A stretch of DNA of 64,000 nt. Source: Hymenobacter lapidiphilus (GTDB lineage Bacteria; Bacteroidota; Bacteroidia; Cytophagales; Hymenobacteraceae). The stretch is from positions 1 to 64,000 of the forward strand of contig NZ_QVLT01000009.1 in NCBI RefSeq assembly GCF_003417065.2. Reading direction: 5' to 3'. Positions 9,686 to 19,315 of this stretch are shown here, piece after piece. Each line of letters opens with the position of its first letter. The stretch's first letter is position 1. Under the pieces are notes generated by a model. That model made no database searches. It worked only from the letters and a program-made list of their open reading frames with translations, and was not told the origin of the DNA. Both the position numbers and the translations under genes were made by a program.

Positions 9686-10984
9686 TTGAATTCCCTCCCT
9701 GCCCGCTACAACCGCAGCATCGACTGGGTCACGGTTCTGCTCTACCTGCTGATGGTGGGCGTAGGCTGGCTGAACGTGTATGCGGCCAGCTACTCGCCCG
9801 ACGCACCCGACAACGCGCTGGGCTCCATGAGCTTTGCCCAACTCATGGACTTCAACTGGTTCAAGCAGATTGTGTGGATTGGTACAGCCCTGGTGCTGAT
9901 TGTGGTGCTGCTCGTTATCGACCCCAAGGCCTACGACACGCTGGCCTATGGCCTCTATGGGCTGATGATTCTGCTGCTGATCGTCACGCCATTTATTGCC
10001 CGGCCCATTGCCGGCTCGCGTTCGTGGCTGGAACTGGGGCCGGTGCGCCTGCAGCCCGCCGAATTTGCCAAGTTTATCACGGCCCTGGCGGTATCGCGCT
10101 ACCTGGCCGGCATCAACCTGCGCCAGCAAAGCTTCCGCGACCAGCTGGTGCTGGCCGGCCTCACGCTGCTGCCGCCCGTGCTCATTATCGCGGCCAACGA
10201 AACGGGCCAGGCGCTGGTATTTGCGGCCTTCCTGCTCGCTTACTTTCGCGAGGGAATGTCGCCCATTATCCTGCTGATTCTGGCCGCCGGAGCCGTTATC
10301 CTGATTCTGGCGCTGCTTGTGCCCAAGCTGTGGCTGATAATCGGTTTCACGGTGCTGCTACTGATAGTGCTGGCGGCCAACTGGCGGGCGCTGCGCCACT
10401 ACATACCTATTTCGTTAAGCGTATGGGCGGTGGTTATCGGCATGGTGTTCGGGGTCGATTTCTTCTTCAACAACGTGTTGCAGGACCACCAGCGCAAGCG
10501 CATCGAAATCCTGATAAACCCCTCGGCCGACCCCTTGGGCGTGGGCTGGAACGTTACGCAGTCGAAAATTGCCATTGGCTCGGGCGGGCTGGCTGGCAAG
10601 GGCTTCCTGCAGGGCACCCAAACCAAGTTCGATTTCGTGCCCGAGCAGAGCACCGACTTCATTTTCTGCACCGTGGGCGAGGAGTGGGGCTGGCTGGGCT
10701 CGATAGTGACAATCGGGCTGTTTATGGGCCTGCTGGGCCGCATCGGCTACGTGGCCGAGCGGCAGAAATCGGTGTTCGGGCGCACCTACGGCTACTGCGT
10801 GGCCAGCATCATCTTCTTCCACTTCTGCATCAACATCGGCATGACCATCGGGCTGGCCCCGGTGGTGGGCATCCCGCTGCCGTTCTTCAGCTACGGCGGC
10901 TCCTCGCTGTGGTCGTTCACCACGCTACTGTTTATTCTGCTCGCCATTGATGCCGCCCGCAAGCAGGATTTAGAGCGGTATTAG
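9686..10984 (+). CDS. rodA: Rod shape-determining protein RodA (SEDS glycosyltransferase)
   Basis: RodA polymerises glycan strands during elongation as partner of PBP2. The 432-residue product has about ten membrane helices and SEDS motifs: SRSWLELGPVRLQPAEFAKF, then EQSTDFIFCTVGEEWGWLG, and GIPLPFFSYGGSSLW near the end. The start is a TTG at 9686 (MNSLPARYNRSIDW); I found no better ATG. It completes the mre-mrdA-rodA order. Confidence 0.95.
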   Translation: MNSLPARYNRSIDWVTVLLYLLMVGVGWLNVYAASYSPDAPDNALGSMSFAQLMDFNWFKQIVWIGTALVLIVVLLVIDPKAYDTLAYGLYGLMILLLIVTPFIARPIAGSRSWLELGPVRLQPAEFAKFITALAVSRYLAGINLRQQSFRDQLVLAGLTLLPPVLIIAANETGQALVFAAFLLAYFREGMSPIILLILAAGAVILILALLVPKLWLIIGFTVLLLIVLAANWRALRHYIPISLSVWAVVIGMVFGVDFFFNNVLQDHQRKRIEILINPSADPLGVGWNVTQSKIAIGSGGLAGKGFLQGTQTKFDFVPEQSTDFIFCTVGEEWGWLGSIVTIGLFMGLLGRIGYVAERQKSVFGRTYGYCVASIIFFHFCINIGMTIGLAPVVGIPLPFFSYGGSSLWSFTTLLFILLAIDAARKQDLERY

Positions 10985-11026
10985 GGAAGATTGAAGCAGT
11001 AAGCTTACCAGTTTGGAGATGCGCTC

Positions 11027-11048
11027 AGCTCATACACTCGTATGAGCT
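11027..11048. terminator. Hairpin between convergent genes
   Basis: A perfect 9-bp stem AGCTCATAC / GTATGAGCT with a 4-base loop overlaps the stop codon of the minus-strand membrane protein and follows rodA by 43 bp. There is no T-run, so a terminator role is only suggested by position. Confidence 0.4.
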
Positions 11049-12087
11049 GCCTGGTTTGGTCTCAACCAATCAAACATGGTCTCCCGGCTAATTATCAGCG
11101 AAAATGCCACCGCAAAAACCGGGGCGGCCAGGTAGCCCATGCGGCCCAGGTCGCCGGAAAGCAGCATGTGGGCGGCCACGATAACTAGCAGCCAAGCCCG
11201 GCCGGGCCCACGGCGGGCAGCCAGTTTTGACGAGCCGCCCGGCTGCGCAAACCAACTAGCAGCGCGAGGCTGAAGAAGCCGAAGATGCTGAAGATTTCGC
11301 CCGCCCCCTTCACTGAAAACAGCCGCTGCAGCGAATACGTGATGTTTTCGAGGTGGCCCAGCGCATTGCTGACGCTGGCTTCCGGCGGCGTGCCGGCCTG
11401 CTGGTCGATCCAGAGGCGCAGGGCCAGCCAGGCGGCCCCACCCAAAGCCAGCCACGCCAGCTGCCAGGGCCAGCGCAGCGCGTGGCGGCCGTACCACAGC
11501 AGCCAAGGCACTAGCATAAGGCCCGATTCTTTGGCGGGCAGCGCCAACAGTAGTACGGCCACTACTACCCCAGCCGAGTTGGCCCGCACGGCGTAAAACG
11601 CCAGCGCAAACACTAACAGGTACAGACTGTCAACGAGGGGTAGGCCGGCCGTGTATACCGTCCAGCGGCTCGTGAAAACGGCCGCCAGGGCCAGCGCGGC
11701 CGCCAGCGGTGAGGCCCCACTAAGCTGGCAGGTACGGAACATCACCAGCCCCGCACCCGCCAGCAACAGGCAGTTCACTACGTAAAAAGCCAACCGCAAC
11801 GGCCAGTCGGAGCCGGGGCGCTCGGGCCAGATGCGGGCATATATCTGCTCGATGGGCCAGGCTAAGGCGGCGGCCACGGCTGGCACCAGTACCCGGTAGC
11901 GCCGCGTCAGGCTCACGCCCGCAAACTCGCCCCGGGCCACGCTCAGGTAGCTGCGCGTGTCGAGCGAGTGCGAGAAGTCGTAGTGCCGGTACATGGGGTA
12001 AGCCGGCCCCGCCACCAGGCCCAGGCCCAGCAGGTACACCAGCAGCCAGTGGGGCCAGCGCAGAGACGGAACAGCGGGGTGGGGCAT
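11030..12087 (-). pseudogene. Multi-pass membrane protein, frameshifted
   Basis: The product has eight or more hydrophobic segments after a start MPHPAVPSLRWPHWLL and a loop with HYDFSHSLDTRSYLSVARGEF, a position where GT-C type proteins often have acidic residues. I do not recognise a family. The reading frame breaks near 11205-11215: the first frame ends at 11185 in WLPAVGPAGLGC, and the other frame continues as GRAWLLVIVAAHMLLSGDLG to a stop at 11030. The span is 1058 nt (3n+2), so one base is missing; one extra G or C in the GGGCCCGGCCGGG run restores ...VGPGRAWLLV. Sequence error or recent mutation are both possible. Confidence 0.6.
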
Positions 12088-12143
12088 GGCAACGAACGGG
12101 ACGAATGTAACGAGCCCCCGAAGCTGGAGCTGCCTCCGGGAAA

Positions 12144-13268
12144 TCAGGTGCTGAACTTGCGGTCAATCAGGCGCAGCAGCTTGTTCACGTGCTCATCCTT
12201 GCGCACCCAATGCAGCTCGGCGGCCAGGTTGTCGGTTACATAGCGCTTGGCCGCGTCGGCATCTGGCAACGCATCGAGGTGCTGAATGGCGGCGTGGTAG
12301 CGCATGTTTTCGCCCCCAAACAGCTCGTTGATAAAGCTGAACCGCTGATTAATGGAAATAGCCTCGCGCAACGACTCGACATTCGGCGCCTTGTCGCCCA
12401 GCGTGGCGGCGCGGTCGGGCCGCAGGGTTTCGCTCAGCGAGGGCGTGCCCGACCGCTCGGCCTTCAGCTTGGCGTGCAGCGGGACCGTGGCAACCTCCGC
12501 TTCGGCTGTGGCCGGCTCTTTGGCCGCCGGCATTGTTGCGGCCGGCGCCGTTGGGGCCGCCGCAACGGCCACCGGCGCGGGAGTTGGGGCAGGAGCGGCA
12601 GCTGGCTGAACCGGCACTGCGACGGGCGGCGGGGAAACTTCGCGCAGCTCGTCTTCGGTGAGTGGCAGTAGCTCGTTGAACTGCGCTACCAGCGGCGCAA
12701 TAGGCTCCAGCTGATCAGGGTTGCTCTCCAGATGCTGGCGAAAGTGGCTGATGAGGTAGTCGCGGGGTTGCTCCTGGCCGGCCGGCAGCGCGTCGATGAA
12801 ACGCTCGAACAGGGTTTTGTTGATGTTGAGGTAGCGCAGGCCTTCGCGCAGCTGTTCGGGCGTGCGGGGGCCGGCTTCGGCGGGCAGCAGCTTGGTGGCG
12901 AGCGTATCGGCCGGGCTGAGGGCACCGGCCAGCGTGTCGGCCACGGCCTGGGCCAGCAGGGGCTCGTAGGTGGGCCGGCTGAGGCGGATGCGCCGCGAAA
13001 GCACGTTCATGAACTGAGTGAGGGCCTGGCGCACGTCGGCATCCTCGAAATCGAAATACGCGCTGCGTAGCTGGGCCATTTCGGCCGTCCACTTGCCCAG
13101 CAGCTCCTGCACTACAAACAGGTTTACCTGCCGGACAGGAGTGAAACTGAGTACCGCCGGGCCATCGAGCGTGGCCGTGGGGCGGGCCCCGAAATGTTGG
13201 TCGCAGAGCCGGGCTGCCAGCAGCCGGCCGTATTGTTCACGCTGAGCGTGGCTATATTTGGTATTCAT
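12144..13268 (-). CDS. Conserved-looking protein of unknown function
   Basis: The product is 374 residues with no signal peptide or membrane helix. Residues about 1-215 form a helical domain (MNTKYSHAQREQYGRLLAARL..., with FDFEDADVRQALTQFMNVLSR). A Pro/Ala/Val-rich linker of about 50 residues follows (PPPVAVPVQPAAAPAPTPAP...), then a second helical domain from about 285 with SINQRFSFINELFGGENMRY. The layout suggests two interaction modules joined by a flexible linker. I know no function. It is divergent from the ferredoxin gene, with 34 bp between starts. Confidence 0.75.
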   Translation of the reverse strand: MNTKYSHAQREQYGRLLAARLCDQHFGARPTATLDGPAVLSFTPVRQVNLFVVQELLGKWTAEMAQLRSAYFDFEDADVRQALTQFMNVLSRRIRLSRPTYEPLLAQAVADTLAGALSPADTLATKLLPAEAGPRTPEQLREGLRYLNINKTLFERFIDALPAGQEQPRDYLISHFRQHLESNPDQLEPIAPLVAQFNELLPLTEDELREVSPPPVAVPVQPAAAPAPTPAPVAVAAAPTAPAATMPAAKEPATAEAEVATVPLHAKLKAERSGTPSLSETLRPDRAATLGDKAPNVESLREAISINQRFSFINELFGGENMRYHAAIQHLDALPDADAAKRYVTDNLAAELHWVRKDEHVNKLLRLIDRKFST

Positions 13269-13302
13269 TGAGAGCCTGGTTCAGCGGGCAATTTACAGAA
13301 AG

Positions 13303-13632
13303 ATGCCCACTCTGATTGTTGAAAACCTGGCCGGCGTAGCCATTCCGGTGCCTGCCGGGGCCACGCTGCTGGCCGCCATCCAAGCGGCCGGCCACGACTG
13401 GCAGCATGCCTGCGGGGCGCGGGGCCGCTGCGTTACGTGCCGGCTGCGGGTGTGCGCCGGGGCCGAACTGCTTACCGAGCCCACTGCCCCCGAGCTGCGC
13501 TACCGCGCTGCCGGCCGCCTCCGGCCCGATGAACGCCTGGCCTGCCAGACCCGCCTGCCCGCCGGCCGGGTAAGTGGCCGCGTGCCCCGCGCCACCCAGC
13601 TCCCGCACATCGTGTATTCGCTGCCGGAGTAA
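13303..13632 (+). CDS. 2Fe-2S ferredoxin
   Basis: The product is a 109-residue small electron carrier. The cluster motif is HACGARGRCVTCRLRV (C-x5-C-x2-C) with the fourth cysteine in ERLACQTRL, the plant-type/adrenodoxin-like beta-grasp arrangement. I start at ATG 13303 (MPTLIVENLAG); the open frame upstream lies in the promoter region of the divergent gene. No partner reductase is adjacent, so the redox partner is unknown. Confidence 0.88.
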   Translation: MPTLIVENLAGVAIPVPAGATLLAAIQAAGHDWQHACGARGRCVTCRLRVCAGAELLTEPTAPELRYRAAGRLRPDERLACQTRLPAGRVSGRVPRATQLPHIVYSLPE

Positions 13633-13689
13633 CCAAGAAAACGCGCAAGCTCCATTATCATTGTAAGCCGGGCGAAGCAACGACAATAG

Positions 13690-13697
13690 TACCTTTG
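13690..13697 (+). promoter_or_regulatory. -7 box for thymidine kinase
   Basis: TACCTTTG is a perfect TAnnTTTG box, 32 bp before the TTG start at 13729. Confidence 0.6.
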
Positions 13698-13728
13698 CCG
13701 CTCACCCTTCATTCACCGACTCCCTCAT

Positions 13729-14340
13729 TTGCCGCCTGTGTTTATTGAACCCCGCGTTGGTACGCGTCCTGGTGGCAGCAGCGCCCGCCGGGGCTGGATT
13801 GAAGTTGTCTGCGGCTCCATGTTTTCGGGTAAAACCGAGGAGCTTATACGGCGGCTGAAACGGGCCGAAATTGCCCGGCAGCGGGTGGAAATCTTCAAGC
13901 CCGCCCTCGATACCCGCTACCACGCCGAAGATGTGGTGTCGCACAACCAGAACAGCATCCGCAGCACGCCCGTGCCGGTGGCCCAGGAAATCCTGCTGCT
14001 GGCCACCAGCTGCGACGTGGTGGGCATCGACGAGGCCCAGTTTTTCGACGAGTCGCTGGTAGAGGTGTGCGTGCAGCTGGCCAATGGCGGTACCCGGGTT
14101 ATTGTGGCCGGCCTCGATATGGACTTCCAGGGCCAGCCCTTCGGCCCCATGCCCGCCCTGATGGCCGTGGCTGAGTTCGTGACCAAGGTGCACGCCATTT
14201 GCGTGCGCTGCGGCGAGCTGGCTTCCTACTCGTTTCGCGTAACGGCCGCCGAAGACAAAATTCTGCTCGGCGAAACCGATGCCTACGAAGCCCGCTGCCG
14301 CGTTTGCTTCCAGGAAGGGCTGCGGCAAAAGGTGAAATAA
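13729..14340 (+). CDS. tdk: Thymidine kinase (type II)
   Basis: It phosphorylates thymidine to dTMP in the salvage pathway. The 203-residue product has the P-loop GSMFSGKT (residues 29-36), the lid and catalytic DEAQFF motif (E102), and two cysteine pairs for structural zinc (CVRCG and CRVCF). The start appears to be TTG at 13729 (MPPVFIEP); no ATG precedes the P-loop in frame, and the -7 box at 13690 fits. Confidence 0.94.
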   Translation: MPPVFIEPRVGTRPGGSSARRGWIEVVCGSMFSGKTEELIRRLKRAEIARQRVEIFKPALDTRYHAEDVVSHNQNSIRSTPVPVAQEILLLATSCDVVGIDEAQFFDESLVEVCVQLANGGTRVIVAGLDMDFQGQPFGPMPALMAVAEFVTKVHAICVRCGELASYSFRVTAAEDKILLGETDAYEARCRVCFQEGLRQKVK

Positions 14341-14410
14341 GGAACGGCACTAAAGCCCGGCCGGGGGCGTTAACTTGCGTCTGTTCGCCTAGTTCTTTAC
14401 CGCCCGCTAC

Positions 14411-16786
14411 ATGAGCCTACTCTTACGCCTGCGCGCTGCGCTGCTGTTGCTTTTCCTGCTGCTGGCTTTACTGCCGGCCGGTACGGCCCGGGCCCAGTCG
14501 GTGGCCGCCGGCTACGGCGAGTGGCAGCTGCACCTGCCCAACAACCGCGCCCTGGCGCTGGCCGAGGCCGACGACCGGGTGTATGTGGCCGCCCAGGATG
14601 CTTTCTTCTACCTCGACAAGAAGCTGGGCACCACCCGCCTGCTTTCGCGGCGCGATGGCCTGAGCGACGTGGGCGTGAGCACACTGGCCTACGACTCGGT
14701 GGGCCAGCAGCTGCTGGTGGTGTACCAGAACGCCAACCTCGACCTGCTGCGCCTGCAGGACGGGAAAATCAGCAACCTCAACGACATTTTCCGCAAGGAC
14801 ATCAACGGTGGCAAAACCGTTTATCAGGTGCAGATTACCGGGCGGCGGGCCTATCTGTCGGCCAGTTTTGGCATTGTAGTTCTCGACCTCGACAAGCGCG
14901 AAATCCGGGATTCGTACACCAACATCGGGCCTGGTGGCACGGTGGTGCAGGTGTACGCCACGGCCGTGGCCAACGGTACGCTGTTCGCCGCTACCTCCAA
15001 CGGGCTGATGCGCAGCAGCCTGGCCGGCAACCCGCTCGACTACCGCACCTGGACCACCGACCTGCCCGCCCGCCCCGGCGACCCTTACCGCACGTTGGCC
15101 GTGCAGCAGGGCCGGGTGGTAGCCGGTATCAATGGCGACCGGCTGTACGCTTACACCGGCCCCGGCAGCTGGCAACCCCTGGCTGGCTCGCCCGTAGGCG
15201 TCAGCTTCCGGCAGCTAACGGCCTCGGCGGCCGGGCTGCTGATAACCGAGCAGGCGCAGGTATCGGTGCTGAACGTGGCTACCGGTACCCGGCGCCCAAC
15301 GTTGCGGCCGGCGCTGTTGCGCAACCCGCAGGCCAGCCTGCGCAGCCGGGACGGGAATTTTTACGTGGCCGATTTTGAGAACGGGCTGCTGCGCATTGCC
15401 CCCGATGGCCAGCAGGCCGAGCAGTTTCTGATTAATGCGCCCGCCGGGGCCCAGGCCTTCAGCGTGCTGGCCGATGCCCGCACCAACACCGTGGACATCT
15501 TCACGGGCGGCTACACCGACCGGTATGTGCAGCGCGGGTTCTTTCGGGGCTTCTACGAGTTTCAGCAGGGGCAATGGACCAACATTACGCCCGCTACCCT
15601 GCCCAACCCGGCGCAGTACCCCAACCCCCAGGACCTGACCCGGGGAACCCGCACCGCCGACGGGACGCTGTATGTAGGCAGCTACGGCAACGGCCTGCTG
15701 GAGTGGAAGGGCCCGGGCGAGTTCCGGCTTTTCAACCCCACCACCAACCTGCCCAACCCTTTGCGCAGCGCTGTAGCCAATCCTGCATTCACCCGCGTAA
15801 CCGACGTTGCGGCTGACGCCGAAAACCGCGTGTGGGTGGTGAACCGCCACCAAATAGCCGGGCAGTCGGGCCTGTTCGTGTTCGACCCGGTGGCCAGCAG
15901 CTGGCGCATTATCGACTACTTCGCGGGCAGTGAAAACCTCGACCGCATTGCCCTCGACGACGCCGGCGCGGCGTGGGTTTCGCGCGCCCGGGCCCCCAAC
16001 AGTGGCCTGGGTATGGTGGTCCACAACCCCGAAACCCGCGAAACCCGCTACTACATCCAGGCCGTGGGCCGGGAAAGCACTGTGCGCGACATTAACGACG
16101 TGTACGACGTAGTGAAGGACCGCGTGGGCGACATCTGGGTGGGGACCAACAAGGGCCCGGCCTTCTTTCCCAACCCCGGTGGCGCCTTCGACCCTCAGCA
16201 AACCGTTGGTTTTCAGCTGCCTTATGTGGATAAAGGCGGGAAAGATGAGGTGGGCTTTGCGACGCTGGACAACCAAAAGATAAACGGCATTGCCATCGAC
16301 GGAGCCAACCGCAAGTGGTTTGCCACCGAAAGTGGCCTGTGGCTGTTTACGGCCGATGCCAACGAGGTGCTGCTGCACTTCACCACCGATAACAGCCCCT
16401 TGCCTTCCAACAACATCGTGGATGTGGCCGTGAACGACAAAACCGGCGAGGTATTCGTCGTGACGGATGCGGGCGTGGTTAGCTACCGCGGCGACGCTAC
16501 TATCACCGAAGGCAAGCCCAGCTGCGCCAGCGTGTTTCCGAATCCCGTGCGGCCCGATTACGCCGGGCCAATAGGTATTTCGGGCCTGGCCAACAACGCC
16601 AGCGTTAAAATAACCGATGTAGCGGGCCGGCTCGTATTCCAGACCCGCGCCAACGGCGGCACCGTAAGCTGGAACCTGACCGATTACAATGGCCAGCGCG
16701 TGCGTTCGGGCGTGTACCTGGTGCTCACCTCCGACGCCGACGGTAAGAACGGCTGCGTAAGCAAGATTGCCGTGGTGAGCAAGTAG
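14411..16786 (+). CDS. porZ: PorZ-like beta-propeller protein with T9SS tail
   Basis: The 791-residue product has a signal peptide (about 1-28, ending ARAQS). The N-terminal part YGEWQLHLPNNRALALAEA, followed by RRDGLSDVGVSTLAYDS, matches PorZ and related two-component-regulator propeller proteins. Further propeller blades fill the middle (for example VGDIWVGTNKGPAFFPNPGG and IDGANRKWFATESGLWLF). The last 85 residues are a type A C-terminal sorting domain: VFPNPVRPDY, VKITDVAGRLVF, NGQRVRSGVYLVL. PorZ in Porphyromonas sits on the cell surface and helps attach T9SS cargo to lipopolysaccharide. The gene lies just before recO, an order I recall from other Bacteroidota. Confidence 0.8.
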   Translation: MSLLLRLRAALLLLFLLLALLPAGTARAQSVAAGYGEWQLHLPNNRALALAEADDRVYVAAQDAFFYLDKKLGTTRLLSRRDGLSDVGVSTLAYDSVGQQLLVVYQNANLDLLRLQDGKISNLNDIFRKDINGGKTVYQVQITGRRAYLSASFGIVVLDLDKREIRDSYTNIGPGGTVVQVYATAVANGTLFAATSNGLMRSSLAGNPLDYRTWTTDLPARPGDPYRTLAVQQGRVVAGINGDRLYAYTGPGSWQPLAGSPVGVSFRQLTASAAGLLITEQAQVSVLNVATGTRRPTLRPALLRNPQASLRSRDGNFYVADFENGLLRIAPDGQQAEQFLINAPAGAQAFSVLADARTNTVDIFTGGYTDRYVQRGFFRGFYEFQQGQWTNITPATLPNPAQYPNPQDLTRGTRTADGTLYVGSYGNGLLEWKGPGEFRLFNPTTNLPNPLRSAVANPAFTRVTDVAADAENRVWVVNRHQIAGQSGLFVFDPVASSWRIIDYFAGSENLDRIALDDAGAAWVSRARAPNSGLGMVVHNPETRETRYYIQAVGRESTVRDINDVYDVVKDRVGDIWVGTNKGPAFFPNPGGAFDPQQTVGFQLPYVDKGGKDEVGFATLDNQKINGIAIDGANRKWFATESGLWLFTADANEVLLHFTTDNSPLPSNNIVDVAVNDKTGEVFVVTDAGVVSYRGDATITEGKPSCASVFPNPVRPDYAGPIGISGLANNASVKITDVAGRLVFQTRANGGTVSWNLTDYNGQRVRSGVYLVLTSDADGKNGCVSKIAVVSK

Positions 16787-16833
16787 GAGCCCGAAGACCC
16801 CACTTTTTATAGCTCATCACTCAACACGAAGCA

Positions 16834-17550
16834 ATGCTTATCAAAACCCGCGGTATTGTTCTCAGCCATATTCGCTACCGCGAAACCAGCATTATTGCCC
16901 GCGTGTATACCGAGCGGCTGGGCCTGCAGAGCTACCTTGTGAACGGAGTGCGCAAGGCCAAGCCACCCGGCCGCATTGCCCTGTTTCAGCCCCTCACGCT
17001 GCTGGAGCTAGTGGCCTACACATCGCGCAACGGTGGCCTCACGCGCCTCTCGGAGTTTCGTTGCGCCGAGCCCTTCCGTACGCTACCCTACGATGTGCGC
17101 AAGAGCAGCATTGCCCTGCTGCTGTCGGAGGTGGTGAGCCGGGTGCTGCTGGAGGAGGAGGAGAATGAGCCCATGTTTACGTTCCTGCACGATTCGGTGC
17201 TGGCCTTCGACCGGCAGGAAACGGGCTTTGAGAACTTCGCGCTGGTGTTTCTGCTGCAGCTCAGCCACTACTTGGGCTTCGGCGCCGAAACAGGTGAAGA
17301 AATTACCACTCAGGTAGCCTTCGCCACCGATGCCGCGGCGGGCACCAACCGTGGCCCCACGGCCCTGCGCCGCGAGTTCGACCAGCACCTTGACGAGCTG
17401 ATCCGCACCCCGGCTACGGTTAGTATCCCCAACGGCCGCGTCCGGCGCGAGTTGCTGGGCGTGCTCATCCGCTACTACCAGCTCCACGTCGAGCGCCTCG
17501 GCGACATCCGTTCCTTGGCCGTGCTATCGGAAGTGCTGGCAGAGTTGTAG
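16834..17550 (+). CDS. recO: DNA repair protein RecO
   Basis: RecO helps load RecA on SSB-coated DNA with RecF and RecR. The 238-residue product starts MLIKTRGIVLSHIRYRETSI, typical of the OB-fold domain, followed by the helical domain (TLPYDVRKSSIALLLSEVVSRVLLEEEENEPMF). The zinc cysteines of some RecO proteins are not apparent. The gene starts 47 bp after the porZ-like gene. Confidence 0.93.
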   Translation: MLIKTRGIVLSHIRYRETSIIARVYTERLGLQSYLVNGVRKAKPPGRIALFQPLTLLELVAYTSRNGGLTRLSEFRCAEPFRTLPYDVRKSSIALLLSEVVSRVLLEEEENEPMFTFLHDSVLAFDRQETGFENFALVFLLQLSHYLGFGAETGEEITTQVAFATDAAAGTNRGPTALRREFDQHLDELIRTPATVSIPNGRVRRELLGVLIRYYQLHVERLGDIRSLAVLSEVLAEL

Positions 17551-17577
17551 AACGGGAGAGGTGAGAAGCGAGAAAAG

Positions 17578-17675
17578 GAACGTCATTCTGAGCGAAGCCG
17601 AAGAATCTCTACCGCTTCGTTGTAGCAATTCAACGAAGCGGTAGAGATTCTTCGGCTCCGCTCAGAATGACGTTC
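17578..17675. repeat. Intergenic palindrome
   Basis: Arms GAACGTCATTCTGAGCGAAG and CTCAGAATGACGTTC with inner AGAATCTCTACCGCTTCGTTG / CAACGAAGCGGTAGAGATTCT, nearly perfect over 45 bp, between convergent recO and an FKBP gene. Confidence 0.9.
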
Positions 17676-17682
17676 GTATTTT

Positions 17683-17731
17683 CCCTAATCCCTAATCCCT
17701 AATCCCTAATCCCTAATCCCTAATCCCTAAT
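17683..17731. repeat. Heptamer tandem repeat (CCCTAAT)
   Basis: Seven perfect copies of CCCTAAT end 2 bp before the stop codon (17734-17736) of the minus-strand FKBP gene. On the coding strand the 3' end would read repeated ATTAGGG. Confidence 0.95.
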
Positions 17732-17733
17732 CT

Positions 17734-18711
17734 CTACTTCACATCCACCAGCTCCACATCAAAGAGCAGGACGCTGTTGGCGGGGATGGACTCGCCGGGG
17801 CTGCGGGGGCCGTAGGCCAGAGCCGAGGGGATGAGCAGGGTGGCTTTGGCTCCTTTGGAAAGCTGGGCCAGGCCTTCATCCCAGCCCGGAATAACACGAC
17901 CGGCGCCCAGCGGAAACTCGATGGGCTTGTTGCCGTGGTTGGCCGAGGCATCGAACTCCTGGCCGCTCAGCAGCTGGCCCCGGTAAAGCACCGAAACCGT
18001 TTGGCCGGGCTGGGCTACCGGGCCGCTGCCGGGGCGGGTAACCACGTAGTACACGCCGCGGGGCGTTTTTTTGGGCTGTAGCTGGCGCTCTTTGGCATAG
18101 GCCAGAATGAGCGCTTCGTCGCGGCGGGCCTGCTCGGCAGCCTTTACAGTGGCCGTTTCCTGCTGGCGGGTTTCCTCCTGCCGCATCTGCGCCTCCACTT
18201 CGGCCGGCGTCTGCACGCTTACGGCCTTGGCGAATACCAGCATAGTGGGGCCGGCCCGGCGGATGAAGCCGGGCACGGGCTGCCGGAACGACTTGCTGAA
18301 CACCGTGTCGATGTTGAGACGGAACACGCCCGAGTCGCCGGGCTGGAGCAGTGCCAGCGCCTGCTCGACGCTGCCGCCCTGGTTGGGCCTCAGGGTGTCG
18401 AGCGGTACCCGCACGGGCTGGCTCTCGTTCTGGCGGCGCGAGTGCATGAGCACCGAATCTTTGGCGGTGCGGAATTGCAGATGCAGGCTCAGGATGCGGC
18501 CTACGCGGCCGGCGTAGGTGGGGTCGCCGGTGGTAGGTAGCGCGGGCCGCAGCACGTAACGGCCCTTTTCGAGCCGGTAAATGCGGTACTCCAGGCCCGA
18601 TTTCAGCCGGTTGAATGGCACCGGCTTCCCCTGAAACGACACCAGCCCCGCCGCTGCCAGCAGCAACGCACTCACCGACCCCAACACGCGCATCCGGACA
18701 GAATAAGGCAT
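17734..18711 (-). CDS. FKBP-type peptidyl-prolyl isomerase, long form
   Basis: The product is 325 residues: an N-terminal signal or anchor segment (MRVLGSVSALLLAAAGLVSF), a long N-terminal domain (about 30-185), a charged helical stretch (EAQMRQEETRQQETATVKAAEQARRDE) and a C-terminal FKBP domain with GQTVSVLYRGQLLSGQEFDAS, VIPGWDEGLAQL and PANSVLLFDVELV. I start at ATG 18711, because the longer frame runs through a -7 box and the terminator of the gene before. It is the last of six FKBP genes and pairs in architecture with the first (21062-22120). No lipobox cysteine is evident, unlike most of its neighbours. Confidence 0.9.
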   Translation of the reverse strand: MPYSVRMRVLGSVSALLLAAAGLVSFQGKPVPFNRLKSGLEYRIYRLEKGRYVLRPALPTTGDPTYAGRVGRILSLHLQFRTAKDSVLMHSRRQNESQPVRVPLDTLRPNQGGSVEQALALLQPGDSGVFRLNIDTVFSKSFRQPVPGFIRRAGPTMLVFAKAVSVQTPAEVEAQMRQEETRQQETATVKAAEQARRDEALILAYAKERQLQPKKTPRGVYYVVTRPGSGPVAQPGQTVSVLYRGQLLSGQEFDASANHGNKPIEFPLGAGRVIPGWDEGLAQLSKGAKATLLIPSALAYGPRSPGESIPANSVLLFDVELVDVK

Positions 18712-18738
18712 ACAAACAGATGCTTTTAGAAACGTGAA

Positions 18739-18746
18739 CAAAAATA
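18739..18746 (-). promoter_or_regulatory. -7 box for the long FKBP gene
   Basis: Read on the minus strand this is TATTTTTG, a TAnnTTTG match, with a TTG about 15 bases upstream. It lies 27 bp before ATG 18711 and supports that start. Confidence 0.6.
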
Positions 18747-18764
18747 GCACACGTCTGCAAACAA

Positions 18765-18802
18765 GAAAAAAAACGGTCATTCCGCCCAAGCAGAACGACC
18801 GT
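18765..18802 (-). terminator. Intrinsic terminator after frameshifted FKBP
   Basis: On the minus strand ACGGTC pairs with GACCGT, with an extended inner stem, and is followed by eight T. It lies just after the stop of the frameshifted FKBP gene, so it should end that transcript before the next FKBP gene. Confidence 0.75.
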
Positions 18803-18813
18803 CGTACCGTTTC

Positions 18814-19304
18814 TCACTTAACCTTCAGCACTTCCAACTCGAAAATCAGGTCGGCGTTGGGCGGGATGAGGTAGCGGCGGTTGTTATCGTCGTCGGGGTC
18901 GGGCAGGCCTTTGGCGCCATAGGCCAACCGGGCGGTATCCAGACGCGCGCCCGGCTACCCGCGGGCAGCAGCAGCAGCGCCTCATCAAACCCTTTGATAA
19001 CCTCTTTCTCGCCCGCCCGCACCTTCAGCGGGCCGCCCTGCTGCACCGAGGTATCGAAAATGTGCCCGTCGGCGGCCAGAAAACCGGTATAGTGGACGGT
19101 AACCCGACTGCCCATTTTTGGCGTTGGGCCGGCCCCCGGTTGCCGAAGAGCGTAACGCAGCCCCGACGACGTGGTTAGGGCCCGGTTCTCCAGGCTGTCG
19201 GCGGGGGGTAAGGGCGCGGCAGTGGTGAGGGTCCGCTGGGCGTGGCCAGCCAGGGGCCAGCCACCCAGCAGTAGTAAAATTGCCCACGTCAGCCCTTGCC
19301 GCAT
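18814..19304 (-). pseudogene. FKBP-type peptidyl-prolyl isomerase, frameshifted
   Basis: The first frame has a signal peptide (MRQGLTWAILLLLGGWPLAGHAQ) and most of an FKBP domain (GSRVTVHYTGFLAADGHIFDT, EVIKGFDEALLLLPAGSRARVWIP). It then reads PGWPMAPKAC, where the expected ARLAYGAKGLPDPDDDNNRR is in another frame, ending NADLIFELEVLKVK at 18814. The span is 491 nt (3n+2); one G restored in CCGCCCGG near 18945-18955 (to CCGGCCCGG) repairs it. The domain is otherwise well conserved, so a sequencing deletion is likely. Confidence 0.8.
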
Positions 19305-19315
19305 CGCTCAGTTGG

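Noticed and set aside
15215..16378. 387-residue minus-strand open frame
   Set aside because: It is antisense to the PorZ-like gene; the composition is typical of a shadow frame.
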